Positions 13,973 through 28,900 of a stretch of DNA of 64,000 nt are shown here, in pieces. This DNA is from Megalonaias nervosa. Taxonomy: Eukaryota; Mollusca; Bivalvia; Unionida; Unionidae. The stretch lies in the NCBI GenBank assembly GCA_016617855.1, contig JAECUM010092841.1, positions 62,001-126,000 of the forward strand, read 5' to 3'. The notes under the pieces are model-generated. The model had not been told where the DNA came from. It worked only from the letters and a program-made list of their open reading frames with translations, and made no database searches. Numbering within the stretch: the stretch's first letter is position 1; the number at the start of each line of letters is the position of its first letter. The position numbers were made by a program, and so were the translations under genes.

Positions 13973-16900
13973 CTAAAGAAATTCACTCAGACAATTTGTT
14001 CCCAAACTTTCTAAAATGATAAATTTTCCATGCCTCCAGCTGTTCTAAATACTCAAATATTTATACAACCATCAAAATGTCATATATGCCTTTTATATTA
14101 TATCTTCTTTGGCTTGTTTTGTTTTGATTGCAGTTGTACAAATACATCCAAATACATGAGGAATAAAAAGATAAGCAGGAAGTGTAGGTCCTACCCTGAT
14201 CTATGTGGACAACACAGCCAAATCAGTAACCAAAGTTGCCACTACCATGCTTGCAAAATGGTTACTCCAAAGTGATTACCTCAGTTTATAGGTCAATTTG
14301 TGAATGAAAAAGTTGTTTATGTTCATTATAGAAATCACATTTGGACTAAAACAGTTGGGTTTTGCTTCCTTGAAAAGTATGCTTGTAGCTTTATTACGTT
14401 GTATATGTCAATATGTCATAAGCATGTTGAGCTGACCAGGAAAGCCTGATATTTCCTCAACCAGTAAGTAGACCTTTTCAGCAAATGCTTGCATTGTTCA
14501 GTCAGCCTGTTTAGGAATTAATAGTCATGATGGGGATAATTAAAATCAGTCATGTAAGTTGATCAAACAAACAATGGAAATGGAAGAAGCTCAAAAAAAA
14601 AACAAACGTCCCAAAACATTCATCATGGAAACACAATGACTGAAATTAAATGTTCCAAAACTTACAGTGCATTGAAAACTTAAGTAGGGTAGGGTGTTTA
14701 CACTTTCATGATGTCCAAACATCAATAGTAGATATGGTATATATATATATCTGGTTTCTGTTTAAATGAAATGTAAACCATGTACAAGACTGCTCCATCC
14801 ATCCATCCACCCACCCATCCACCTGCCCATCCATCCATCCATCCATCGACTTACCTCATGAACCTGAGAAGTTTTTCCTCTGATTCACAATAATAGAACT
14901 TCTTTCTGTACTCCACAATAAATTCAGAGCTGCCAGGAACAATGGCTTCATATCTGTTGGATGGAAAATAATGTGATAATTACAAAAGAGTTTGATATCT
15001 TATATATTCAAACACCATATATCTAAACTATTACAGAGTGGATACAATAATGCACACTATTGCAATGTGATCAACCAGTGTGTATCTAATGAAGACAGTT
15101 CACAAAATATGACAGATTACAAAAAGGCTCCATAAACTAAATATGATTCTGTGTTTTTTATTTTATAAAGTTTAAGAATAAGAAACAGACAAATAAGTGT
15201 AAATTTTGTGTGTACTCATTTAAAAATGATGTATACAGTTTCAGTAAGTTATTCCTTGATGCTAGAAAAAAGTTAATCAAATGTTACACTTAAAATCTTT
15301 TGTGCATCTCTAGCTAATGCAAACAGTTTTTGTCATGCACACCTGGCTAAGTGCAGAGGGTTAGTTAAATTACTTTTAAAATGACTAAAGAAATTTGGGG
15401 CACTGGGTGGCAGAGTGGTCTTAAGTGCTTGTGGGTATTTGAGAAAACTTCCAGTAGCTTCCTGTGGGAGTTTCCCTGCATTCTTCCTCTGCCAAATATA
15501 CTGGCTGACATGTATAGCCTATAATGTGCGGACAAATGGTGCTAAACCCATAACAACCAATAACCAACCAAGTAAAGAAATTAAAATAAATGTCACCTTC
15601 ACATAACTAAACCCATGATTACTTAGTGTTAGAGATACACAAGACACAACATCTGTAAGTATAATGTTGATAACTATTTTAGAATAGTATAATCACTTAC
15701 TTTAAGAAGAATTCTGATTTCTTCTTCATATATGTGGTAGGTTTTATTTATTTCCTGTCAGACATACCTCCCCTGATGATGTGTCTCATCTCTGAGGTCA
15801 ATATGGCAAAGCAAAACCTTTCAAAGATCATGTTATAGTCTTAAAGATTGTAACAAAGAACCACATAAAAAAGATCTAGCTACCATATATTAAAAGTGAC
15901 GCATATAACTAGATCTATGTTTGCAAAACACATGTTAAAACCAAAAATTCAACAAATTAAAAAAATGTAGAATAATTTGAAAAAAAATGTCTATAAAGGG
16001 AGGTAAATCTAATTAGGTCATCTACATATACATACAAACAAGTATACCAAGTTTCAACTGTCTACATAAAGTAGTTTTGCTATATGTGCTAACAAGGTTT
16101 TTGGTCCCAAAAATTCCAAAAAATTTGTAAAAAGCTGATAAATTGCTTTAATGGCCTGAAAATCTAACTACAGTCATTTACACATGCTTATAGAATAAGC
16201 CAGCCAAATTTTCATCTGTCTCTGTTGGGTGGTTCTTACATAATGTTGGTAAGAAGATTATCAGGAGTGCAGACTTGCAGACCTACAAAAATATGGACAC
16301 ACTGGGTCAAAACAAGAAGCTCCCCTCCAACTGTAAGTAGTGGGGAGCATAATAAAATAAACGATGCTACTTTAGCAGGCTCACTGGTGACTGCTCCAGT
16401 GGCCAAAGTGGTTAAGCGATCTCCCTCGAATATGGAAGGTCATGGGTTTGAACCCTGGCCAAGTCATACCAGAGGCCTATAAAAATGGTACTAGCAGCTG
16501 CTTGCTTGGCATTCAGTATTAAGAGGTTAGTGATATGATAATGTGGCTGAGTGGGACATGATGCTACATCTGTAGCATGATGCCCCAGTGCTAGATGTCA
16601 CTATGAACTGCCACACTGCAGACATTGTAGTGATATGACTAAAATTATTAAAGCTATGTTAAAAATCCAAATCATGCATACTTGTGAAAAAAATGGTCAG
16701 AGCCCAATTATAGAATGACAGGTGCATATTAACCTCATGTCCATACACACTGACAAGTTTCAAGGCATTTCATCAAAAGCTGTAGGTCTGCACAAGAGTT
16801 AGTACATACCTTTAACACCAAAATGAGGCATAACTAAAAAAAATGCATAACAGCACGACAACTAAGTGAGGCATAACTAAAAAAATGCACAGTGGCATGA

Positions 16901-19900
16901 CAACAGCATGATATGCACATGTTGACTTAAATAATTTCAGGATGATTCATCAAGAACTGTGGGAATAGTTGTACACAGGAATTATCATATATAGTTATTA
17001 CACTGAACACCAAAGAGGGACATAACTCTGAAAAATGAGTTTGAGCATGATGACAGAACAATTTGTACATGTTTTCCTGTCAAAAATATCTGTCAAGTTT
17101 TGTGGGAATGTATCAAAAGTTTTTGTACATTCAATAATTATCATATTGAGAATATATTTAAGACCCAAAAGGGACATAACTAAGAATATATTTAAGACCA
17201 AAAGGGAGATAACTTACAATAAAATTCAACAGTGGGCAATGACAGAATGATATTCACATGCTTGTCTCTTAAAATCAATGTCTGACAAGATTCAGGGCAA
17301 TCATCAAAAGTTGTGGAACTAGTTGCAGTTGCAGGAATTATTATACTACAGTATATGCATTTAATATCAGAAAGGGGCATAACCCTTGAAAAACACCAAA
17401 ATCACAACAACAGTCTGATACACGCATGCTGATTCCATGTCAATAATAGCTCAAGTTTCAAGACAGGCAACAGAAAAATGTAGAATTAGTTGCACACACA
17501 TGTACATACAGCATTCACAGACAAGCCAAACGTTACATGCCTCTTGACACATTTGGCGTGGCACAAAAGCATATCAAATATGGAATCAAGCCAGAAAAGG
17601 AGCTTAGGGCTGTTCTGTTTAAAACATATATGGTGCCCAGGGAAGGCATGCTTTAAAAAACATATTCCAGGTACTCTGATTACTCAAAGAGTTTGTATGA
17701 AAATGATACAAAATTCTAAATTGCATCTGTGAGTGACTACTCTATACTGAAAGTGCCTTCCTTGGATCCTAAGTATATTTTACTGGAACAGCCCTTAAAA
17801 CTTTATGTACTGGCTGATATAAATCTTTAGCCTTCCCATCAGCTTGTATTAACCAGTTGTCCATCATCATTCTGACTAATGTTTATTAATCTGGTTTTAA
17901 AAACCTGGTCATAAAAAAAAAATAAAAAAAAAATGGTCATAAATATAATGACAGTACAAACATTACTAAACCACATACCTGAGTTTGCCATCCAAAAAGG
18001 TGACAGGACAATATCCTTGTAGCTCTATGACCTCTGAGGCATTGACCTCCTCTGGCATCCTTTGCCGTGGCAGCATGTCATCTGGAGGAAGCTTGTTGGG
18101 TGCCATAGGAGGTACATACTTTTCTGGTTCTGCCAGAAACTGGTCCAATTCCTTCTGGCCAAAACATTTGTAATAATGACCTACAATTCAGACAAAGGCA
18201 ATCAAGACATAACTCGACTATGAATTAAAATATTACTCCCAACCAGTAAAATATCAACTTAAAACAACCTGTAGGTCCATATTCTTCTAACTTTTTGTGC
18301 CTGAAACTCAAAAGGCTCAAAACCTTCACATGAGGACCCATACCTGAAGTAAGCCTGTGTATTTAAAATTAAACATAACAGTATAATAGCCAAGGTCTGG
18401 AGGTTATACAATTCTAATATTATTCTTATTAAAGTTAGCTGTAGTTTCATGATGAAAAACTTAAGAGAATATGGGGTCAGAAGAGCTATAAAGAGAAAAT
18501 GATGTTTGTTCTGTAGCACCTATTGTCAGCTTAAAAATCTACACAAAGATTTAATGGTCCCTCACTAAATAAACCATCTGTCATGCTAAGTCATGAAACA
18601 CAAGCTCAAATGGAGCCCTCAACACAATGCTGTTCAAGGAGGCCATAAACGTGTACCATTTATACTAACTTTGAGCAGAGTCAGAACTGCAAACAACAAC
18701 AGTCCTGATCTGCCATAGCATAATGCGCCTGCAAATTAGGGTCTGTGTTGTTTGTTCTACTGATTACACCTAACAAACTGCGCAAACCCAGACCTGCCCA
18801 TGCATAATGCACCAGCACATCTGGGTCTGTGCAGTTTGCAGTTGGACTCATCTTAAAAACGAGCATATATGACATCTTAGTGTATGGGAGGTCAACTAAG
18901 ACTAAGGAAGGTTCAATATCAATATTACAGTCATTAAAAATTGGGACCCATGCTCATAACAGTATTATATCTGGAACCATGCTTTATCAAGGCAGTTGAT
19001 AGCGACGGACAAATATACATGGCTTAAAATATTGAATCAGGTACTCAAAGATTCCATGGAGGCAGAGCTGAATCTAATTAATCCAATGCAATATTTTGTC
19101 AATAAAAACATCATAATACTCTGAGTGTCAGAGAGATTTGATAAGAATTGACATCCAGTAAACTTTCATAATCTATGTTGTCACTGACTTCCGATGTCCC
19201 CATTTAAACATGATCATAGTGAAAAGTTGAATCATAGCTGGATAAAAAAAGTTTGAATACATGAGATTGTATTTCTAATATCTGATGGCAAAAGGATGAT
19301 AAATTTTGATATTGTAGAAGATGCTACCCAGATATCAGTTTGATGCTTATTGTAATATTTGCTTTTCAATGCATACTTCTTGAACGTATAAAGAAAATTT
19401 TCTTACTTGGTCTATACATACAGATTTTCATAATTTTTAGTAAGTAAATAACACAAATATACAGTAAAACGAATGTAGTTACTGCTGCGTGAAACCAAAA
19501 TACACCATAAATGCTTTGAAAAATTAAAGCCTTTGTTGATTTTATGATTAAAAAACTATTACTTTCTTGAATTCTGTGATCAGTACATTAACAGAATAAT
19601 ATTCATGGGACTCTATCAACACTGCAAGGTGAACATTATCATTATTGATAACTGTAAGCTGATATGCAGATACTAAAAAGTCACACCCATTACCTCTGAA
19701 CTCCACAGCATACTTTAGTGTGAAGTTGGAGGAACAGTCAGCAAGTTCTCCATTGGCAAGGCTCACTGGGCAGTATTGCTGGAAGTCACCCATACGGGCC
19801 AGGAATTCTGATGGTGTTATACAAAGGTCAGCAATGGAAGCTGCCTTGCCTGTAAGTTATACAAGTGATTTGTTAAAACCTGTACAAAGTCAAATATTAC

Positions 19901-22900
19901 TGGTATTTTTCTAGTTAGTATTTTGTTGTCAGAGTTTTTTTTGCTATTCATGAGTTGTTTACCCATCACAAGGTTTCATTAAGAAGTTTTTTTTTCTTCA
20001 AATTATTACTGGCCAAAAAGAGTGTACTATGTTTTTGAAGGTGTACTATACAGATAAAGAAATCATCATATGAGAATCATAAATTTCATTAAAATGAGCA
20101 CAAAAGTATGAGTTTGTTTATGACATGATCAAAAAGAAACCGTTTTTCTATCAAAGCCTAAAACCATAAAATACTGTAATGAAATGACTTATACATTCAT
20201 TAGGAGGCTTCTGACATTGTGCTTTCATTTACATGGAGTCATGATGTCATTTGCACTAGGGTACAATGATTCACTGATAAATCTAGGCATCAATAATTTT
20301 ACTATCTCAATACACACATCAATCCTAAATGTGGAGAAATGATTCAAAATTATATTTACCTCATAAAAGTCATTTTTAATCTTCAACAGCAATAAATAAT
20401 TATAAGTTGTTTATGTCTTCATTCTTTACATTTATAAATATGATGCATCATATAGATGTTATCATTTCATCCCTCTCTTTGATAAACTGCGATATTTTTA
20501 TGCGTGTAACATGGAATAAAAATACTATATAGGTTTATGAACATAAATAACACCATAATCCTGTCATAATTTTGTACATCAGTATTTCCATTCAAGGACA
20601 AAAACTACAGATTCTATTTTAAATTACACCATTACAAAAAATTACATTTTAAGCATCACAAAAGTTTAAAAAAATGAAAGACTGCAAGGACAAACCTAAA
20701 CAGAATTATTCCAAAGCAAATTTTCTGTCATGTAGAATGTTTTTCATATGTCATGGAAAGGAATGTACATGATCTTCATTCACTGACAAGTAATATTATG
20801 CCTTTAAGTTATGCAATGTCCTGCAATAAAACCAAAAGCTGATGTCTTCAATAATTTAAATAATTTTCCTGAAAATTGCACAATTTCAGTTGTTTTTGCA
20901 ATTTTTCTGAACAAAAAGGCAATTTTGCCAAATTCTAAAAACTGCAGATATAATTCAATGAAACAGACCAATGATGTTTTTCTGTATCTGTACTAACATA
21001 TTTTATCCCATCATCAAGTGACTTTTTTTACATGCATGTATTATTCATGTGTTTCTGATCTAACCACTCTTTGTTTCAAAACAGATACAGTTGCTATTAG
21101 AAAAGTTCCATTTTGACCAAAGTTGTACTGTGTAGGTTTAGAAAATATCATTTGCAAACTAAATTAAAAAAGCTGGTTTCCAATAAAATATAAAATTTGA
21201 GAATATTTGGACAGATCTTGTTACAGTGCAGTCCACATGGAATTACAACATGTTATCAATACACTGTTCATGTCCTGCACCAGAAAAGAAACATAACTAA
21301 CCATCTGATACTCGCTGAAGGTATGTCTGAATTTTTGTGACACTTTCCCGACTAATATCCAATGCTTTGTCCCAGATCCACCATTTGGACCTCTGACCAT
21401 CAACTGTTTGGTAGTTCATATGCTCTGCTGTATACCATTCTTTGACATCACTGATGTTGCTTTTAAAGGCAGCCAATTTCATGGCCAAAATCTGAGCACT
21501 GTCATGCAGGGGCAACACTCTGAAAAATTCATAAGTGCAACCATTTTAACACAATTAAGGTAAATATAACAAAAATCAAATCAAATTAAAATCTCACTAT
21601 ATGATAAGGAATACAGTTTTAAAGAAAAAGAAATAATGTCTTCAAAATTAAGGACAATTAAATGCAAATCAACCACTTCTGAAATGCTTACTGGATGAAA
21701 AATAATAAGCAACAATTGGTTATGAAATTATCTCGAACACCATCCCCCCTTAAAATACAATTATTTTCATTTTCTAAAAGTGTACAATATTCCTTTCAAG
21801 ACTCATTCATTCATTTTTTGGGGGAGTGAACAGTTCAGTAGTACATTAAGCAACACAAAAATGCTTGACAGGTAAGAGTTCTAAGAGAGAAATGCATATA
21901 CAGTAATCTCTCATGATAAAAAGTGTAGAAAGACCAATTATAATGAATTACATATGCATATACAATATTCTCTCATTATAGAGCCATGGTGTGTACTTAT
22001 AGTGAGACCACCTTGTAGTACATATGCATATACAGTACTCTTTATAGAGCCATGGTGTGTACTTATAGTGAGACCACCTTATAATGAAGTACATATGCAT
22101 ATACAGTACTCATTATAGAGCCATGGTGTGTACTTATAGTGAGACCACCTTATAATGAAGTACATCTGCATATACAGTACTCATTATAGAGCCACAGTGT
22201 GTACTTATAGTGAGACCACCTTATAATGAAGTACATATGCATATACAGTACTCATTATAGTGCCACAGTGTGTACTCATAGTGAGACCACCTTATAATGA
22301 AGTACATATGTATATACAGTACTCATTATAGAGCCATGGTGTGTACTCATAGTGAGACCACCTTATAATGAAGTACATATGCATATACAGTACTCATTAT
22401 AGAGCCATGGTGTATACTTATAGTGTGACCACCTTATAATGAAGTACATATGCATATACAGTACTCATTATAGAGCCACGGTGTATACTTATAGTGTGAC
22501 CACCTTATAATGAATTACATATGCATATACAGTACTCATTATAGAGCCACGGTGTAAACTTATAGTGAGACCACCTTATAATGAAGTACATATGCATATA
22601 CAGTATTCATTATAGAGCCACGGTGTATACTTACAGTGAGACCACCTTATAATGAAGTACATATGCATATACAGTACTCATTATAGAGCCACAGGGTATA
22701 CTTACAGTGAGACCACCTTATAATGAATTACATATGCATATACAGTACTCATTATAGAGCATGGTGTATACTTATAGTGAGACCACCTTATAATGAATTA
22801 CATATGCATATACAGTACTCATTATAGAGCCACAGTGTATACTTATAGTAAGACCACTTCATAATGAATTACATATGCATATACAGTACTCATTGTAGAG

Positions 22901-25900
22901 CCATGGTGTATACTTATAATGAGACCAATTATAATGAATTACATATGCATATACAATATTCTCTCATAAAGCCATGGTGTGTACATATAGTGAGGCCACC
23001 TTATAAATGAAGTACATATGCATATAAGTATTCCCTCGTTATAAAGTTATGGTGCATACTTATAGTGAGACCACCTTAAAATGAAGTACATATTATATAT
23101 AATTGTTCTAACACCTAATGAAATGGAATCCATTACCATATTCGCATTAAACCGGAAACTGTATTATAATGAAGGGCATTGCAAATTCTTCTCAAGGAAA
23201 CAAAAGTTTGCAAAATTAACCATAACATTTTTTTTTTTTTAAATTTCATTTTTGCTGGACCTGTCTTCAGATCCAAATTTTATAATTACCATCAAAAATA
23301 AGGATAGACTGATGGGAATTCAAAACCACTGTATATGGCTTATATTTATTGTGTTCTTTTTCTCCCCCCTAAAAAACCCAACTGCAAACAAGTTTGCCAA
23401 ATGCAGATGCTGTGTTGTGTTTTGGTGGACAAGAAAAACACAAACTTACACTTTTATATAAAATGACAACTGATTCAAGTCATCCCTATCTCACATCTGA
23501 TTCCACCAGCTGTTAGTGATATTACTTGCTATAATGCATGTAATGTAAACAATTTCCAATCAGTAAAAGCTAAACAAATCTTTATTATAACTCATTCATT
23601 CATTCAGCCATTTCAAAATGGGACATATTATCTAATCTAATAATTATCTAATAATTGTTTCACCTCTCTCTAGATGTGAACTTGAAGAAAGTAAACAACG
23701 CTTCTTTTCCCTTGTGCAGAATGTACAAAACACTTCTTTTTTCTCTTGTCTTCATTACCAAAAACAATAAACTGTTTCAATCCTTAACACCATGTAGTAA
23801 TTACCTTTAAATAACTTTTTGCATGGTGATATAACACATCCATATAAACTAAACATGTGTATTTTTTATGTCATCCATATATTAAAGTAAATAAGATTTA
23901 CTTAAGATCACCTAATAATGACATGTATGCACTTCTGTGGGTCACAAAGAGCTGTAAAGAGCAATTTCTTCTATTCAAATCATGGGCCATTGCTTCTGCC
24001 ATGATTCATGCTACAAGAAAGTACTATTCACTCTTGATCTTGATTTTGTCATCCTTTCCTTTGTTCTTCCTTTTTATTTTTCTTCTTGTTATCTCAACTT
24101 TATGCACAATATCCCACAAATGTTAACTAATAGTTTCTCCTTTTATAATCTCTCTTTTTTAACTCTTATCTTTTATCAGCTCCTTTATTGGTTCATATCT
24201 GTGTTTATATATATCTTGACTGTCATGTTGTGTTGGAAAAGCTGTTAGCAATTCCTGCCTCATGTTTATAAATGTCTTCTGATAGAATTTGTAATTCAAA
24301 GTACTTTGGGTAATGTCAATATGTGTTATATAATATTACGACTTTAGACCAAGTTTAAAACAAAGAAAACACCTGTCCGTGAATTAGCCATTGCATTAGC
24401 TTCAAATTCATGGTTACTTCCTTTAAAGATCTTGCCGTAGGGCTAGAAGCTCTGTTGTTTGCAATTAGCAGTGATGTCACTGGTCGGCATAGGCTTGGAG
24501 GCCAGAAACCTGACATTGTAAAACCTGTGATATCACTGCAGACCATTTTCAAAGAGACCACCAGTATCCAATCAGAACTAAGGTAATCAAATTTTGAAGT
24601 TTTGTGCTCATTAATAAGGGCAGGAAGGTAGTTCAAGGAACTTCAGATGAAACTGGAACAATGGCTTCTGAGGTAAAACATCTTCACTCGAATCTGTCTC
24701 ACTTTCCTAACTAGGTGTTGTAAGATTTCTATGTTATTATGTGCATTTAATTTAGTAGAAATTTAATCTTCCATGTATAGCTGAATTATCAACATGTAAT
24801 GTAGCATATAGCAAATTAGTAATATTTATGATTAATGTATGTAGTTGTTAGGATAAAATCGAAGTGGATGGTGTAATCTGCTACGATGTTGCATCGTTGT
24901 ACAGAACTGATTTTAATAGTGAATAGTTAGACCTTGTACTTGTTTGTATTTGAATATATAGTTGTGGATTGTGCAGAGTTAGGCATTGTTGGACTTGTGC
25001 ATGTATAATTAGGCATTTTATATTTGTATGTGTCTTGGAATATGGTTGATGTTGATAGTGAATTAGGGATATGTATGTATGTATCAGAAGTCGTGATATT
25101 ATTGTTGTTGTTATAGCCTTTATTATAGAATAAGCATGTGTGGAATATTTAGATGTGAGTGTATGAGTTGACCTAATAATTTAATTGTCATTATGCCGAA
25201 GAAAGATCTGTGAGAGTGTGTTAATTCTTCTGTGTTTCAACAAGGAGGCACCATTGTGTGTCCCTTCTAATCCACAGTAAGCTTTCCGGGTGGGAACAGA
25301 TGCCACCCGAAGATCAGAGAGGAGAGCCAGGAAAGAGAAACAAGGGTACCAGAAGTACTGACAAGGAGGGCTGGAGATGGAAATGAGGGTACCGGAAGTA
25401 CCGACAAGGAGGGATGGGAGACGGAAATGAGGGTACCAGAAGCACCGACAAAGAGGGCAGAGAGAACAGAAATGAGGGTGCTGGAAGTACCAACAAGGAG
25501 GCCGAGAGAACAGAAACAAGGGTACTGGAAGTATTGACAAGGAGAGCCAGGGAAGGAATACAAGGTGGAAGTTACAGATGAGTAGCATAGAAGGGACACA
25601 GGAAGGAAACCCTCTCACCTTTAATTTCATGGGATGAAATAATTGGCAATTTGGATAGGTCGTGGATTGACTGGAAGCAATTGCACTGAAAATTGTCCTG
25701 TAATTGTGAAATGCCATGACATTGTTTATTAAATTGTTAAACCTTTCACCTTATTAATTTTATATTTTAACGCCTAGACCATTGGCTTTGCTGACTGGGG
25801 GCTCAGAACTATTTAACCTTTAAATTGTTCATCCTTCTCTGGGATTATTAATAATTTGGTAGGGGGGCATGTGACAAAGTGGGCACATCATCCGGGATTT

Positions 25901-28900
25901 GAAATTGGCATAAATATCATCTTTACAAGCAAAGAAGTATAAGAAAGTATTATTGAAATTTTAAGAGAGAGTTTCCATTCTGTGTATTTGTATTTTCATA
26001 TTTGCATGCTTGTTAACTTTCATTTACTTACAGTAGTAGTGAAACAAATATTGGGCAGATATCTTACCTAAGTCAGTTCGTTGGAAACAGGTATTTCGTT
26101 GATAAGAATTTATAGCATCTGTTAACTCTGTAGTAAGTTGAGGCAAGGTATCACTTATTGATAGTAGTTACTTTATAATGGAGATGGAAAGACAGATGAT
26201 AAAGGAGTATTGTGCCATTGGCATGGAAGACTTAGGTTACGAGGGGAACTGCCTCACAGTGTTCATTAAGGAACAAATTACTGAATAGAAGGCAGAGAAA
26301 GTAGAAGAAAAAGGAGACCCAGAAAGAGCTGGCCAGGATAGAAGCTGCTGCGAAAGAAATAGAATCCCAGAATGAGCTGGCCAGGATAGAAGCTGCCATG
26401 AATGAGGGGGAAGCAGAACGATGAGTGGCCGAGAAGGAGAGTTCGCTCATGCTCTCGAGATGGAGAGATTACGAGTAGGGGCTAGAGCAGCAGATAGAGA
26501 TGACACCGTTTGAATCCTGCAGGAAATGGCTGACCGATTGCTGACTACTGTATTGCCCACATAAACATGCCATGATTTAACTAAAAGGAAGAATCTATTT
26601 ACGATTTCCTCGTTCAGTTAAAAAACTCACATGCATACATGAGATTCCTGAACAACATTGAACATTCAAAGTTTCAGCCTTTTTGCAAGGTGCAGCTAGA
26701 GAAGTTTACAGCAACTTAGCAGTAGACCAAGCAGACGATTACAACACCATGAAGAAGGTCCTTCTTTGCCATTATTGGCTGACTGCCGAAACCTACTGGA
26801 AACTTTTTAAAGAGTCAGTGAAAAAGCCAATGGAGTCACACTCTCAGCTCCACACCTGAGTTTGTGGTTTATTTGAGAAGTGGATGAAAATGCCATTTGT
26901 ATGAAGGTTTACATGAGGTGATACTCAAGGAACATGTTCTGAGAACATACAGGTGAGAACTGACAGTTTTCCTAGTGGAGATAGAGCATAGGACACTCGA
27001 AGAGACTGCCAGCATGGCGTAAAGATATGAACAAGCACACTCAACGACTGGATTTTCTGGGGGTACGGACAGACCCTGCCCCACTGAGTCATACCGAGTG
27101 GTTGAGGGAGAGCCAGCCGTATGTAACTGTCCTGGGGACGGGAAGGTTGGAAGTGGATCTACTGGTAAGTATTCCACTCACTGACCTGGACAGGCTTCGA
27201 CAAAGGAAAAGGGCTTTGCAGAATGATGACAGCCACTGACATGCTACAACTGCAAGCGCCCAGGGCATTTTGCCAGGGACTGCCCCAAGGGCAGGTCAAC
27301 CCAGGTGAATGCTGTTGCCAAGGAGAAACATGGGACTGAGGTGATCTGTAAATCAGCAAACCTCGCATCTGCCACCATCAATGGGGAAGACGCCATCATC
27401 TTATACGATGCTGGGTGTAGTGTCCCCGCCCTTGTCGAGAAAAGTATGTGAAACCAGAGGACTACACAGGGGAGGTAATTGAGGCCCAGTACACCAACAG
27501 CACACATGACTTGTTCCTAGTTGCCATCATTGACCTCGATTCGTCGTATCTGAAAGGGAAAATTGAAGCTGCATGCTTGTCTGGATTGTCACATGACGTC
27601 ATATTGGGATGTCGTTATGTGTTACCGCAACCTAACCCAGCAACCTGTACACCTGTATCAGTGAGTGCTGTGGACACCAGGTCCAAGAGTCGTCAGGCGA
27701 AGTCAACACCAATGGAAGTTACTTTGTTGCTGGTTGATAATGTGCTTCCAGCCAAGCTGAAGAAACTGCAGCAAGAAGATGCAACTCTGGTGCAGATGCA
27801 TAAACACGCTGCAGAAGGATAGGAGAAGAGAACTCCAAATGGTGAGATGAGGTTTATGTACAAGAAAGGGATCTTGTACCACCACGCCAGGAAGGGCCAT
27901 GAGCACTTCATGCAAGTCTTCATGCCGAAAGTGAAGCGAGGTGAAGTATTGAAGCTCATGCATGAAAGTCTCATGGGTGGACACATGGGGATTGCCAAGA
28001 TGCATGACCGTCTTGTCAAAGGATTCTACTGGCCAGGGGTCTAGGGAGATGTTAAGCAGTTTTGTCTCTCCTGTGACAAGTGTCAGTGGATGGCACTGAA
28101 AACAGCTCATCGGCCAGTTCCCTTGGGAAATACATCTCTTATCAAAGAACCATTCTGCCATGTCACATTGGATTTAATTGGACCAATAAAATTGACGTCC
28201 ACACAAGGAAATCGTTATATTTTAATGGTTGTTGATTATGCTACATGCTATCAGGAGGCTGTTGTGTTACGCAATATCTATTTGGAAACCGTCGCAGAAG
28301 CTTTGCTTGGGATTTGGTCACGAGTTGGAGTGCCCAACGAGATCTTGACTGATCAAGGGATGCAATTCATGAATGATGTGATGCAGTAGATTAACCAACT
28401 GATGTTGATTAAGCATCTTACTACCACTCCATATCACCCACAGTGCAACGGACTGGTCAAGCGGTTTAATGGGACTCTGAAGAACACCCTTCAGAAGCTG
28501 TGTGAAAGCCATCCTAAGGATCGGGATTGGTATATTCCTGCCATGCTATTTGCATATCAGGAAGTACTGCAGGCGAGTTTAGGGTTTTCCCCCTTTGAAC
28601 TCCTATACAGCAGGACCATACAAGGACCCATTGCCATATGGAGGCAGTTGTGGACTGATGACCATGCTGTTGAAGAGGTATGTACTACCTATCAGTACAT
28701 CACAGACTTAAATTTGTACGTTAGCAAAGGAGAACCTCAAGCAAGTGAAGTCTCACCAGGCAAGATACTACAACAAATGTGCTAAACCAAGCCAGTGCAA
28801 GTTAGGAGACAAGGTGTTGTTGCTGTTGCCCCATGGGCACAACAAGCAACAAGTTTTGTGGACAGGACCATATGTTGTAACCAAGAAGGTTGGGGGCCAG

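Noticed and set aside
16394..16470. Possible tRNA gene
   Set aside because: A and B boxes are present, but the sequence is the head of a SINE with a second copy at 47422.
21890..23100. Regular repeats considered as a CRISPR array
   Set aside because: Units are contiguous without unique spacers, in eukaryotic intron DNA.
25181..25717. 178-codon minus-strand frame, Pro/Tyr/Phe-rich
   Set aside because: Lies antisense within the 5' LTR across its 44-bp repeat; the 3' LTR version is shorter and shifted, so it is not a conserved protein.
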